Origin: Hydrangea macrophylla
Taxonomy: Eukaryota; Streptophyta; Magnoliopsida; Cornales; Hydrangeaceae
NCBI GenBank assembly: GCA_033977485.1
Contig: CM066998.1
Span: forward strand, 25,049,501-25,113,500
Length of the DNA: 64,000 nt
Reading direction: 5' to 3'
Translations under genes and position numbers: made by a program
In this document: piece after piece, positions 11,300 to 22,879 of the stretch
How positions within the stretch are numbered: the stretch's first letter is position 1
Layout of the letters: the number at the start of each line of letters is the position of its first letter
Notes under the pieces: generated by a model
Databases searched by the model: none
Told to the model about the DNA's origin: nothing
The model's input: only the letters and a program-made list of their open reading frames with translations

Positions 11300-12290
11300 T
11301 AGTCAAAGAGCTAGAGAGAGAGAGAGCACCCAACCACTACCGCCAGCTCCACCAACCACTACCACTACCGACCACCGTTGTCTCCGAAAACAAGAGATGA
11401 GATCGCCAGCCACCACCATCGCCTCCTCCCGTCCACCACCACCGTCCATGTCCATCTCATAACCATCATCGACAAGACTATCACCACCTCCGGTCAGATC
11501 ATCTTCCACCTCCACAACCATCTCCGTGAGCAGATCCACCACCACCGCTTCTAGATCTACTGCCATCGTGACCACCTTTGTCTCTATTTTATTTTTGTCG
11601 GATGTCACCACCATAATCATGAACCAGATCACTGGTTGCACAACCAGATCTGGTGAGATCTGTCTCCTCCGACCACCACCAATTCCAGATATATCTACCA
11701 CCACAATGATCAGATCTACCACCTCCGGGACCACCACGAGCAGATTCACGACTCACAACTTTTTTTGTGGTATGAGAAATTAAATTTCAGAAACTTGTTT
11801 TTGTGATAATTTCATGTTGATGTGGTGGTATGGTTATGAAGAGATCGATCAAGTGAGATTGTGGTGGTGATTGACAGAGGTCTGGTGTGGCAGTTGGTGG
11901 TTTTGTACAATTTCCAAACTTTTTGTTGATAAATTTCACTTTTTTTTTTTTTTTTTGAAAATTTCACAACTTTTTCGGTGGTATGATTAATTAAATTTCA
12001 GAAACTTGTTTTATGATCATTTCATGTTGATGTGATAGTTTGGTTGTGAAGAGATCGATCAGGTGAGGTCATGGTGGAGATTGGCAGAGGTCTGGTGTGG
12101 CTGTGGTGGTGATCGACAGAGGTCTGGTGCATGTGGTGGTGGTGGTGGTGGTCGCTGGAAGTCTGGTGTGGTGGTGGTGGTGCTCTCCAGAGCTCAGGCG
12201 AGATCGCTGGAACTCAAGCGAGGTCATGGTTGTGGTTGTCGGAGCTCCGGCGAGGTCGCCGAAGCTGGGACTTTGAATCTCTTTGTGTAG
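11300..12290. repeat. CCA-rich then GGT-rich segment with a 150-bp direct duplication
   Basis: The first half (11330-11750) is rich in CCACCA/ACCACC triplets and the second (12060-12240) in GTGGTG triplets, so the two halves can pair as a long imperfect hairpin. A direct repeat pair lies between them: 11754-11903 and 11965-12110. Both share CACAACTTTTT, AATTAAATTTCAGAAACTTGTTTT, TTTCATGTTGATGTG, GAAGAGATCGATCA and GAGGTCTGGTGTGGC-type blocks. Open frames here on both strands are low-complexity triplet repeats without a recognisable domain. It may be a nonautonomous element, but I found no convincing termini. Confidence 0.65.
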
Positions 12291-13357
12291 AGCAATGTTG
12301 GGGATAGTTTTGTCAAAAGATCAAGAAATAGACCTAATCCTAAAAACTTTTTTTACTTGTAACCACTATATTTTCTGTAATTTCAATTTATCACTAATTC
12401 ACCCATGTTTTTGTTGATCTACTTGTATAACTCATATAATAAATAAGTTTGTAAAACTAATATATATATATATATATACACACGTTAGTTCTATAAGAAT
12501 CACACTACAACAATTGGCCATTTGACTTCGTAAAAAGGATGAAGTCAAGGGATTGTTTTGGAATGTGTAGAATCGATTTTGTGATTCTCCAGTAAACTTG
12601 TTTTGTATGTTCAAACTTAAGATAGATGACATTTATCTCATAGGTGTCTGCAGCCATCTAAAATCAATCTTAAAACATATTGTTTAATAAATAAGTACAG
12701 AAATTTCTAATTCATGCATTCCAAAACAATTCCTACCTTTCTAAGGAAAATGAAACACCAAGTTTTTTTTTTTTTTCTCTGTGTATGCACACGTGAAAGT
12801 GAGAGCGCGATTGAGAGAGAGGATGTCCCAATTTGAATACTAATTTTCTTGTCTTTAGTGATGCAGAATTGGTAACTATATTCTTATAGTCAATTTAGGC
12901 CAACATTTCTTTTAATTGATAAGATGTCAACCATTAATCTTTTTGTGAAATTGTCCATCTTAGGTAGAATTTTATTAATTTTTGTTTAAAAAATTTCTTT
13001 CTCAGCGCTACAAGAAATTAATGAATTTGAAAAACAAATCTAGTCTTCGTGTGCTCAATTGAAGTTTTTTTTTTTTTTTTGGTGCTCATAAATATATTTG
13101 AACTTCAATTCAGAAAAACAAATTTAAACCATCCATACATAAAACAAGGGGGAAATTACGTTTCATTTAACTTTTTGTGTAAAATTTGAAAGTCAGTCTA
13201 TTGCTTTTTTAAAATTAAGGAAATATCAATAATTAATAAAAAAAATTAAAAAGTCATCAACAAAATTAAAAAAATATCAACTTTTAAATTGTTATTTTGA
13301 GTTTAGTCCATTTATATTTTCAAAGTTCTGAATTTGCACCAAACCATTATGATGATT
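12291..13357. other. AT-rich noncoding stretch
   Basis: No coding gene is seen. CACTACAACAATTGGCCATT at 12503, with GACTTCGT/GATGAAGTC just inside, resembles a CACTA-type terminus, but no opposite end was found. T runs occur at 12763-12777 and 13063-13079. Confidence 0.35.
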
Positions 13358-13500
13358 GCTTCCAATGTTTGAAAGACTTGCTCCCACATTGTGAAGAGTT
13401 GCACCCGAATTTGGAACGAGTTGCTCCCTACGTTTTAAAGAGTTGCTCCCAAATGTTTCCCAGAGTTTCTCCAAACGTTTGAAAGAGTTACTCTACAAGG
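13358..13500. repeat. Degenerate 22-bp minisatellite
   Basis: About six units of a GAGTTGCTCCCAAA-GTTTGAAA consensus follow one another. GAGTTGCACCC, GAGTTGCTCCC (twice), GAGTTTCTCC and GAGTTACTC start 22-23 bases apart. Short open frames cross it on both strands, but they are products of the repeat. Confidence 0.8.
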
Positions 13501-14014
13501 TCATGTAAAATTTGATGACATTTTTAATTTACAAAACAAAGTTGATTTTTTTTTAATTTAGAAAAAACAATAAACAGACTTTTAAATTCAATACAAAAAA
13601 TCAACTAAAAGTTAATTCTCCCCAAAAAAAAAAATGTCACTCGTGAAGTCTTTCTTGTCCCTAAGGCTCTGAAACCAAGTGAATGCTTGAACATAGAAGT
13701 TTCTCTTCTCCCTTAGGCTCTAAACAGTGGTGGACCCACCATGGGGACGAGCGGAGGGGGGCGCGGCGCACCCACTTTTTCAAAAACAAAAAAAGATTAT
13801 ATATGATAGTCGTAGAAAAAAATTGGGTTATGATTAAACTAGAAAAGTTTTTTTGTGATTACAATGAGATTTGATGTGAAGAGGAGTTTCATAAGCAAGT
13901 TATCATGGTTTTTTAGATGCTTTGTTGTGTTAAAAATTTAGATATTTGTAAATACTTTCTTTTTGTCATGTTTTAGTACTTTAAAAAAGAAACTACATTT
14001 CTTAGTCGTCACTA

Positions 14015-17000
14015 AGGGTGTATACAAGCCAAACTCATGTGTGTTTGAGCTTGACTTATTTATTAAACGAGCCTGAAATCCAAGCTTGAGCTTGGATTAT
14101 TTCTTAAATGAGCCTAAAATTTAAGCTTGATCACAAGCCCTATGAAACTACATACTTTTGTAACAGATCAACATATATAAACGAGTAGACAAGTGTAGAC
14201 ACCCAATTTTGACCACACTCTTAGGATTTAGGGAGAACAACTTCTTGAAGATCTTGATGATGAAAAATACCTCGAATAAGGTATCATGGTTCCGCACAAC
14301 GAAAGTTCAGACTCCGAAAAGTGTTCTTGGAGCCCAAAGTACGCTTTTTGAACGTAGATTTGTGTCTTTCTCAACATTGATTTTCAAAATATGCATATAA
14401 TATAGGGAAAATGGTCATTAAGGTTTGAAACATGAATTCTATAAGTCTAGTAGCTAAATTTAAGAAAATCTTTCAAAACCGGCGCGCTTAAGAAGCTAAT
14501 TATGAAAAAGAGCACAAAAGAGCACAAGAATTCCGGTAGACTTCCAAATCAAAATTGATATTAAATTCTTATGAAAATTACTTTCAGGGTACTTTCAGAT
14601 TTAAATCCAAACTTACAGCTTAATTCCTGATGGCACAGAAACAGGCAGTTTGGGAGGCCAAAAACCATTTTTACAACAAACCGGGAGTGCTAGGGATATG
14701 AAATTATACAAGGGAGTACAAAATACACATAGAGAGAGAAAAACCAAGTGGCGGCCCAAAAGATGCTGGAGGCTCCCATGGGACCCGCCACCTTCTAATG
14801 GGCTGCCATCTGACGTTTCTCTCTCTATATGTATTTTGCATGTGTTGTAAAAAGGAAACTTCGCAAAAATTTCATTTGAGCCTTGAAATGCCTATTTTAC
14901 CCCGTTCTATGCATAAAAAGATCTCAAAATCCTTTATTCTTGGCCTATAAATAGGACCCTTGGGTTCACTCATTGACACACTAGAAAATATATGAAGAAG
15001 TGCTAGAGAAAGTATTTGAGGATTGAGAGAAAACACTTGAGAGAACTCTTATCTTTCCATACATCTTTTATACACTTCAAAGAAAATTCTTCTTGTCTCC
15101 TAAAGAAACAAAGAATAGTTTAGGAGTTTGGAACTAGGAAATCAAATCATGAATTGACATATTTGCATCCTTGGCTTGGAACTTGAAGAACACTTGAAGG
15201 AGGAAGAACTTTCTTCCAACATCTTTGCATTTTTGAGAGATCTTCAAGAGGTAAACTCTAAAATTACCTCTTTAATCTAATAGTTTTACATATATATGAA
15301 TTTCTAGAACCTGGATCTTTTCTTCCTTCTTTTTGTTTTCTTTACACTTTTGCTTTGATTTCTCCCACAACTCACATAAAGATCAAAGTTCTAGTAGAAT
15401 TTGTTGATAAAAGATGGATTAGAGATGCTATTTTCACATTTTTCTTCACTTTGGAGATGATTGGTGTTCTTGAGCTTATTTCCTTGTTTTGTAAAGAACA
15501 CATGTGCACACACTTAAACAAGCATCATTCTTTGCCTTTTCTATGAGTCCATGATGAAGATGTATATTTCCTTCTATGACTTTGTATGTATATGTACTTC
15601 TATTTCCTCTTTTGGGCATTCCAAGATGATAATTGTAAGTCCTTTAACCAACTAGTTTGGTATTCTTTACCAAGAAAAGCATATTTGATTGGAAGTCATC
15701 TTGAACTTCTTCATTCTTGATTTGTCTTTCTAAAGAACTTCTTACCTCACTAAAAGTGTTTTGCTACAAGATAAAATAAATGAACCAAGAATTGTTCATT
15801 AAAACAAATTTGACTTTATCTATGGGTTTAGAACTCATTATCACCCTTGACACTTGACTTCAAAATTCATGGATGAATAAAGATGAAGTCACTCGGTTTG
15901 CTATGATGAACCTCACTTTTTTTTTTTCGAAAGATTAAAGCATGTTGATGTGCTTGAACATGATTTATTTGTGATCGAAAGTTTGGAAAATGGCTAGAGG
16001 ACGCGATCGACATTCTTTTGGAAGTAATTCTAAGCTTGATAAGATTACAGGGTATAAAGTCAAGATGATCAAGTCAAGGTTATCTTTCGAGAGAATGAAG
16101 AAGGAATGATAGAATCTTCCAAATCTCTATTGGAAATGAACTATGCATCCAAGATGATCATACTTTATTTTCTCAATAATAAATCTAAAATGTGCCTTAG
16201 AAATTATTTTAGGGCAATGAAAAGAAAGATCAAAAGCTTGAAAGAGCATGTTTGAGTGATTTTGCATATTCTTCATTTGTCACAAGATATCAAAATTTTA
16301 GAATAACAGAGTCTGATTCAACTCCGTTTTCAGAGAGCTTAAGGTCAATTTGGGATTTTGGAAATACTTTTCCCATAAACTTAAGTGAAATATCTTTCTT
16401 TTGACATAAAATATACCTTTATAGGTGTTTTGTGAATTAAGTTATGATTTTTGCAAGATAAGTCGACTAGTCTAGGCAGAAATCATTTATATTAATATTT
16501 TAGAACAGTGAAGTTTGTTTCAAATCATTTTTCAGAGAACTTAAGTTCAATCTAGGATTATGAAAGTATTTTTCCCATGAACTTCAATGAAATACCTTTC
16601 GTTTGACACAAGGTATACCTTTATACATATTATGTGAATTTAGTTATGAGTTTTTACAGATCAATCAATGAGTCTAGATAGAGACTTTTAAAATGGATAG
16701 AACTCATAAATCACTTATGCAAATGAGATCCCACTATTTGGATCCTAACTCATTGAACTTATGATTTAAAAAAGGAATTGAATTGATTCATTGTTTAGAC
16801 CTACTTTTGGAGTGGTTTTTGTGAGGTCTTCAACTCTGGAATTTTGATTGATGACTATCTCTCATTTTCATGCATCTCACTTGTATGGTGGGATTTCTTT
16901 TGTTCTTTTGCAATGCTTGGTTGCTTTTGTGGTATTTTGATGCAGAGATTCAACTCCTTGGATTGATTTTGCCTCTTTCGCATGTGACTTAGTGTCCATG

Positions 17001-17381
17001 TGTCATGTACATTCTTCTATCCTTCTCTTTAGAGATTTTGCCAGGTTTACAATTTTTGCATCAACGACACAAATTCTTTAGGATAGTCTCCGTTATATAG
17101 GATAGTCTTCGTTGATTACATATATAGGCCAGTATACCAGCTTTTATCAAGCCTACTCACGAGCTTTTTCATGAGCTTATTAAAGAGCCTTATTCAAACT
17201 TGTCCATAAGCTATATCGAGCCAAGTTCATGGGTATTTGAGCTTGGCTTGTTTTTTAAATAAGTCTAAAATCTAGGCTTGAGCTTGGCTAATTTATTAAA
17301 CTAATTGATTTGATCCAATTCGAGCCTTTATTGAACATGTTCGCAAGGGGTCGTAGAACTACTTGGCTAATGTACAACCCT
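14015..17381. mobile_element. Element with AGGGTGTA/AGGGTTGTA inverted ends, nested in the hAT-like MITE
   Basis: The left end is AGGGTGTATACAAGCCAAAC. The right end read inward is AGGGTTGTACATTAGCCAAG. Both flanks hold the same kind of GAGCTTGGCTTG/TTTATTAAACGAGCC-type sequence (14030-14130 and 17130-17310). The middle is an unrelated LTR fragment. No transposase frame is present. Confidence 0.5.
14194..17100 (+). repeat. LTR fragment of the Tat/Ogre-like TGTAGACACCC family
   Basis: It starts TGTAGACACCCAATTTTGAC and tracks the LTR at 46404-50072 for about 2.9 kb: CTTAGGATTTAGGGAGAACA, the AAGTTCAGACTC block, a TATA box TATAAATA at 14946-14953, and the GCATCAACGACACAAATTCTTTAGGATAGTCTCCG block near 17065. 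The last 600 or so bases of the LTR are absent and no target duplication was found, so it is a truncated copy and not a clean solo LTR. It has no coding capacity. Confidence 0.78.
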
Positions 17382-17775
17382 ACTCGTCAGCTTTGCCCCT
17401 AGTGAGTGAAATTCCTATATCCGTCACTAGGTCTAAAGCAAAGTGCTTGCTTCAGTTACGTAATACCCTGTAGTTTCTAGATGTATTTTATTAATGAAAT
17501 TCAGTAGTTTTGATTTAATCTTATATGTATAAGACTTTACCAATCTAGTGCTCAATTTGAATACCTAATCGATTGGACTTTATACCAATCAATTGGCATG
17601 TGACTTCCTTAGAATAATTGGGTCATGCCCCATAGTAGCAAATATAGAGAAAATAAATTTCTTTTTGGACCCATAGACCATGGCAGTTGAAAGTCAATGC
17701 ATTTGGAATATGTATAGTCAGAGTTTAATACTAAACTATTACAAACCTTAGGTATTTGTAGAAACATACATAAAG

Positions 17776-18380
17776 TGATATGTCCATAATAATCCAGACA
17801 TGAAGCCGGTCTGGCAAGTCACCGAGAGGTACTGGTTACTTCAGTAAAGGCGCCAATAATCGAGCAATCCCAAGGTGTTCGTCAGGACCGTGCGGTTCGT
17901 ACCAATAGGCCGGGCATGAAAGACCGCGGCATCCCGTGGACCCGGCCTAACCAGCAGTTTCCTAAACCAGCTATAAGTCTGCAAGATGGAATGTGGCAGT
18001 TTCCTAAACCGCTTAGGAAACTCTCCTCAAATCATGTAAATTAATTGTAATCAGATTAAGCTTCCTTAACTTACCATGTAAGGGTGGACTCTTGCATCTA
18101 TAAAAGAGCCCACCTACCCTGTCTACAGGGATCCAAAAATAATTCTCTAGCTAACAAGCATACAATAGAGAACTTACCATTATACGCATATACTCGGCCG
18201 GTATTACTGGTAGTGTCGTCCCTCTTTGTTGGCTCACCAGGCCCACCGGTGATCTGCTAGTGAACGCGCACAAACGCAACCGTGGACGTAGGTCACCTTA
18301 TTAACGGGACCGAACCACATACAAATTGTTCTTGTCTTTTTCTCTCTCTAAACCCTTCTTACTATTTTTCAGCATCATCA
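17776..18380 (+). repeat. 5' LTR of the Tat element, with TATA box
   Basis: It begins TGATATGTCC and ends GCATCATCA. A TATA box TATAAAAG lies at 18099-18106, after CTTGCATC. The LTR has GC-rich patches (CCGCGGCATCCCGTGGACCC, an imperfect inverted repeat at 17921-17943) unlike the AT-rich surroundings. Confidence 0.93.
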
Positions 18381-18383
18381 GTT

Positions 18384-18401
18384 TGGCGCCGTCTGTGGGA
18401 A
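18384..18401 (+). promoter_or_regulatory. tRNA primer-binding site of the Tat element
   Basis: TGGCGCCGTCTGTGGGAA starts three bases after the 5' LTR. TGGCGCCG is the usual opening of primer sites in Tat and Athila elements. I do not assign the tRNA. Confidence 0.85.
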
Positions 18402-18442
18402 ACCGACAGAGTTTTTCACCAACAAATCTTTGACTGATCAAC

Positions 18443-20008
18443 ATGCCGCCTAGAAGGAATAAGAAGGCCACTACTCAGCTCGGTCAGGAGGATTCGCAGC
18501 CCGGGCAATCGGCTACCGCCATAACAACTGAACAGATAACGGCAGTGCTGGCGCAACTCTTGGAGGGCCAGCGGCGAACACAAGAACAGATCGAGGCACT
18601 TTTGGCCCCACAGGAAAAGCGCCCTGCACCAGAAGATCAGCCTGAGAAAAGCGCTCCCTTTCAGGTTACCGCTCAGGCGCGAAGGCGAGCACGTTCTGCC
18701 CTGGTGTCCCCACTGGACTGGGAACACCTCGGTGATGGTGAGCGCAGCCAGGCAACCAGGCGTTCACAGAGGCGAGCTCGGCCTAATCCTCGCCGGGTTG
18801 AGGATGCCAGAACCATCATCAACCGACGGCGCGCGGCTAGAGCCAGGACGAAAGGCCCAAGAATCAGCCAAAGACCCTCCGGCTCTGAGCCAGGGGGATC
18901 TTACGCACACGATTTCCCAAATTAGGAGTCGGGTCCTATCCCCAAGGTCGACGCGCTTTGAGGAAGAGGCATCGTCATTTGATCCAACCTATTGCTCGGA
19001 TATAGAGAGGAGAACCGGGTGGGATGACGTAAAGGCCCAGGTCGAGGAACTGCAATAGTAGATTGAGAGGTTGACCCACAAATCCAGCCACAACCTCACC
19101 AACACGAAAACGGAATCACCCTATACCACTCGGGTGACACAGTTTCCTAATCCACAGAAGTTCAAACCCCCCACCTTAGCTCCTATGACGGCACAGGGAG
19201 CCCGGTGGACCACATCCGCACCTACCAGGCTCAGATGGAACTGGTCACCACAGTGGATGAGCTACTGTGCCTGGCCTTTCCCAGTACCCTCAAGGGTCCA
19301 GCCGCACAGTGGTTCCATGCTTTAAAGCCCTGGACGGTTAATGATTTCAAAGCCCTCAGTAAGCTGTTCATCAGCCAGTTTGTCGGATTGCTTGACCGGT
19401 CGCAACCGGACACTCAGCTGCTAACCGTCAAGCAGCACAAAGGGGAGTCCCTAAGGGAGTATATGGACCGTTTTAACTAGCAAAGGCTCCAAATTCGCAA
19501 TCTCAATGAAATGGCCGCAATTATGGCCTTCTGTTCGGGAGTTCAACACACCAAGGTCGCCATGTCGTTTCATCGTGACCGACCGACAACCCTGGTGGAA
19601 CTCCCAAAGAGGGTCGGAAAGTACATAGACACTGAGGAGTTCCTGAAGGCGAAGCGTGCCAGCCAGGCGGGAGAAGAATCCCCGAAGGCCAAGCGCAAGC
19701 GTGAAGGATTTGAGAAGGGTTCGGGAAAGAAGCCGAAGCAAGATCAGAAGGATGTCCGGGGTCAGCCCCAGATCGCTTTCACACCCCTTTCCCGGCCAAT
19801 ACAAGAAGTCATGGCCGCCGCTGAGGCGCAAAGGCTACTCCAGCAGCTGACAAAGCTTAAAGCCCCCCCCGGTAAGAGGAATCGGGACAAGTTCTGCCAT
19901 TTTCACAGAGATCATGGCCACAACACGAAAGACTGTTTCAAGTTAAAGATGGTAATTGAAAGATTGATTGAGCAAGGCCATCTAGCAGAGTACATCGCGG
20001 CAGACTGA
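18443..20008 (+). pseudogene. Tat gag polyprotein, broken
   Basis: Gag would form the virus-like particle and bind the element RNA. The reading frame starts MPPRRNKKATTQ at 18443 and is the same frame used by protease and pol downstream. A basic N-terminal half is followed by the gag core (AFPSTLKGPAAQWFHAL at about 19280, SLREYMDRFN at about 19450). A K/R-rich linker (KAKRKREGFEKGSGKKPKQ, about 19690-19740) leads to a zinc-knuckle variant, CHFHRDHGHNTKDC (19895-19936), with a C-H-H-C pattern seen in Tat elements. Decay: two compensating frameshifts between about 18850 and 19200, a TAG at 19478 and a TGA at 20006. Confidence 0.88.
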
Positions 20009-20059
20009 TGGCCCGTACAAGGAGCCCGAGCTCCCGGTCAACCCCAGCCTCTCGGTCAA

Positions 20060-20608
20060 ATGAATGTGATCTCCGGAGGAATGTCAGGCGGAGGGGATTC
20101 ACAGTCAGTACAGAAGATGCACGCTCGGGCATCCCGGGTGGATGTCTGGCAGATCCAATCCACCGGCTCCTCCCCAACTGATGTTCTAAAATTCACATCC
20201 GACGACTTGCAGGGCGTCCACTGCCCCCATGATGATTCGTTAGTTATGATGCTTTCTATAGCCAACTATATGGTTAAGAGGGTGCTAGTGGACACAGGCA
20301 GCTCGTCCGACATTATGTTCATGTCGACATTCGATCAGCTCAGGATCTCTAGGGATCGGCTTTGGCCGGTCGCTACTCCCCTGGTTGGATTCAACGGCTC
20401 CAGCACACAACCGCTCGGAACAATCATTCTCCCAGTTCTCATGGGGACCTATCCTCAGTACGCCTCCGTGCTGACCAATTTCGTGATTGTGGAATCTCCG
20501 TCGGCCTACAATGTCATTCTTGGGAGGCCAACACTAAAAAAGGCCAGGGCGGTCATCTGTACCTACAGCTTAACAGTGAAGTACCCAACTCCTCAGGGAC
20601 CCAGATGA
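20060..20608 (+). pseudogene. Tat aspartic protease region
   Basis: The protease would cut the Gag-Pol precursor. It is in frame with gag. The retropepsin active site is intact as VLVDTGSSSDIMF (about 20283-20320), with the D-T/S-G triad. The flap-to-end part reads SAYNVILGRPTLKKARAV (about 20500-20550), the usual end of the gypsy protease. A TGA at 20606 separates it from RT. The protease itself has no visible lesion, so it may be the last intact domain of the polyprotein. Confidence 0.87.
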
Positions 20609-20695
20609 TTGTGTGGAGATCAGACTACCGCCCGAAGTTGCTATGTCAGCTCGTTGTGCCGGGGGGCTATCACTAAAACATTAAACGTTTAAGAG

Positions 20696-22260
20696 ATGGA
20701 CCCTCGGGACCAGAGCGATGCGGTAGGTCCGGTAGAAGAATTAGAAAGAGTAACGTTGAATCCCGAGTACCCCGACCGCACGGTCAGCATCGGTACCCTA
20801 CTGGAGCCCGGCCTGAAGGAAAAACTGACTCAGTTCCTAAGGTAAAACCAGGACGTTTTCGCTTGGAGTCATGAGGATATGCCCGAGATTGACCCCCGGA
20901 TAATGTCCCATTATCTCAATGTCAGTCTAGATTGCCGACCGGTGAAGCAAAAGAGAAGGGGCATGGCCCCTGAGAGACAGACAGCGGTAGCCGAAGAGGT
21001 GGAAAAGCTCCTGAAGGCAAAGTTCATCCGAGAGGTCCACTATCCCAACTGGTTGGCTAATGTCGTTCTAGTAAAGAAAAGCAATGGGAAGTGGAGGATG
21101 TGTGTGGACTTCACCGACCTCAACAAGGCTTGCCCCAAGGATTACTATCCGCTACCCAGGATAGACCTCCTTGTTGATTCTACGGCCGGTCACTCACTCC
21201 TCTCATTCATGGACGCCTACTCTGGGTACAACCAGATCAGCATGTACCCCAGGGATGAAGAGAAGACCGCCTTTATCACTAACCAGGGGACGTATTGCTA
21301 CAAGTTTATGCCATTCGGTCTCAAGAACGTCAGGGCCACCTACCAATGCCTGGTCAACTATATGTTCAAGGATCTGATTAGGAAGTCTATGGAAGTATAT
21401 GTGGATGATCTGCTGGTCAAGAGCTGGGACGAGTCCGACCACCTTGAGCATCTGGCCAAGGCCTTCAGCATTTTGAGAAAATTCAGGATGAGGTTGAACC
21501 CGACCAAATGCACCTTTGGCGTCTCGTCTGAGAAATTTTTAGGCCATCTAGTCAGCAGACGGGGAATTGAGGCAAACCCTGAAAAGATCAAAGCCATCAT
21601 CAACATGCGGTTGCCCAAATCGACGAAGGAGGTTTAAAGCCTAGCCGGACGGGTGGTCACACTAAACAGATTTGTCTCCCGAGCTACCAACCGGTGCCTG
21701 CCATTCTTTAAAATCCTCCGCAAGGCACTCCAGTGGTCAGAAGAGTGCGAAGAGGCATTCCAAGAACTCAAGAAGTACTTGGCGTCCCCTCCTCTACTCT
21801 CAACACCCGTGCCGGGGGAAGAATTGTTTTTGTACTTGGCAGTGTCACCATCAGCGGTTAGCTCGGCACTTATTCGGGAAGAGCACGGGATATAGTTCCC
21901 AGTGTACTATACCAGTCGGGCATTATAGGGCGCAGAGAGCAGATACTCTCGTATCAAAAAATTGGCGTTCATCCTCGTCACCTCGGTAAGAAGGCTCCGT
22001 CCATACTTTCAGGACTATGTTATTGTGGTCCTCACAGATCAACCTCTTTGCAGAATCCTCAGCCATCCAGACATGTCCGGGAGGCTTGTCAAGTGGGCCT
22101 TGGAGTTGGAAGAGTTTGAAGTGATCTACCGACCCCGGACAACCATCAAGGGACAAGTCGTGGCAGACTTTCTGATTGAGTTCATGTATCCAGAGGACCC
22201 GGTTGAAGAACCTGAGCTGCTGGCCCTACTGCCTGAGTTACACTCTGATATCCCTACCTA
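20696..22260 (+). pseudogene. Tat reverse transcriptase and first RNase H
   Basis: RT copies the element RNA into DNA. The domain starts after MDPRDQSDAVGP (20696). It shows KWRMCVDFTDLNKACPKDYYPLPRID (about 21090-21165), SFMDAYSGYNQI, FMPFGLKNVRATYQ and the catalytic YVDDLLVKS (about 21398-21425), with both aspartates present. The connection and a weakly conserved first RNase H follow (LYLAVSPSAVSSALI, about 21830-21880). Stops at 20845, 21635, 21893, 21925 and 22258 all lie in one frame and most are explained by a C-to-T or G-to-A change of CAA, CAG or TGG. The frame is otherwise continuous with gag-pro, so only substitutions separate it from an intact gene here. Confidence 0.9.
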
Positions 22261-22640
22261 GGTACTGCACGTGGATGGTTCATCCAATCAACAAGGCAGT
22301 GGGGCAGGAATAATCCTAACTACCCCCGACGGCATCTAGATCGAATATGCGCTAAGATTTGGGTTCCGCGCCTCCAACAACGAGGCCGAATACGAAACCC
22401 TATTGGTCAGATTGCAATTGGCCCTTTCTATGAGTGCACAACAGGTCCAGGGATACAGCGATTCCCAGCTCGTGGTCAATCACGTCAACCAAGTGTACGA
22501 AGCACGGGAAGACAACATAGTAGCCTACTTGGCCCTTGTCCGAGAGGTTTCCAAGAAGCTCCGGGGATTTTCCATTACGCAGATACCTAGAGAGGAAAAT
22601 ACTAGGGCCGATCGGTTGGCTCGCCTTGCCTCATATTCTG
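22261..22640 (+). pseudogene. Second (archaeal-type) RNase H domain, diagnostic of Tat
   Basis: The Tat lineage of plant gypsy elements carries an extra RNase H after the normal one. Here all four acidic residues are present: HVDGSSNQQGSG (D, about 22270), NNEAEYE (E, about 22378-22398), GYSDSQLVVNHVN (D, about 22455) and NTRADRLARLA (D, about 22600). One TAG at 22339 interrupts it. Together with the weak first RNase H, this fixes the lineage. Confidence 0.85.
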
Positions 22641-22879
22641 AGTCAGACTTACCCGGGATAAGGATAGAATATCTACCCGAGTCAAGTGTGATCAACTCAG
22701 AAGGAATGAAGGTAAACCCGGTCACCCTGGGACCCAGCTGGATGGACCCGATCGTGACTTTCTTGACAACAGGGGCGCTACCAGACGAGAAAAAAGAAGC
22801 CCGCCGGGTCAAGTACCGGGCGGCCCAATACTATCTTGTTAACGGCATTCTCTACAAGAGGGGATTCACTATCTCATAA
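22641..22879 (+). pseudogene. Start of Tat integrase, cut by an insertion
   Basis: The frame continues through GPSWMDPIVTFLTTGALPDE to RAAQYYLVNGILYKRGFTIS, the segment before the zinc-binding domain of integrase, and is then replaced by unrelated DNA at about 22880. The zinc-binding domain and the first catalytic aspartate (roughly 130 residues compared with the family) are missing. Confidence 0.85.

Larger units (their letters stand above)
13725..17429. mobile_element. hAT-like MITE, split by nested insertions
   Basis: The left end is CAGTGGTGGACCCACC. The right end read inward is TAGTGACGGATATAGGAATT, followed by CACTAGGGGCAAAGC, close in form to the common plant CAGTGGCGGA...CCAGG hAT termini. 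The flanking 8-mers are GCTCTAAA (13717-13724) and GGTCTAAA (17430-17437), 7 of 8 alike, as expected for a hAT target duplication. Removing the inner element leaves only about 340 bp (13725-14014 plus 17382-17429) with no transposase, so it was a nonautonomous element. Confidence 0.55.

Noticed and set aside
11303..11783. Open frame of 148 codons on the minus strand and 85 codons on the plus strand
   Set aside because: Low-complexity Val/Asp and Thr/Ser runs from CCA/GGT triplets; both strands are open because of the bias, not because of a gene.
12503..12560. CACTA-type transposon terminus
   Set aside because: CACTACAACAA with a small inner inverted repeat is suggestive, but no opposite terminus or 3-bp target duplication was found.
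17605..17640. Outer target duplication of the minus-strand Tekay element as AATTG
   Set aside because: It is present at both sides, but it leaves five unexplained bases before the LTR edge on the left, so it is only noted as possible.
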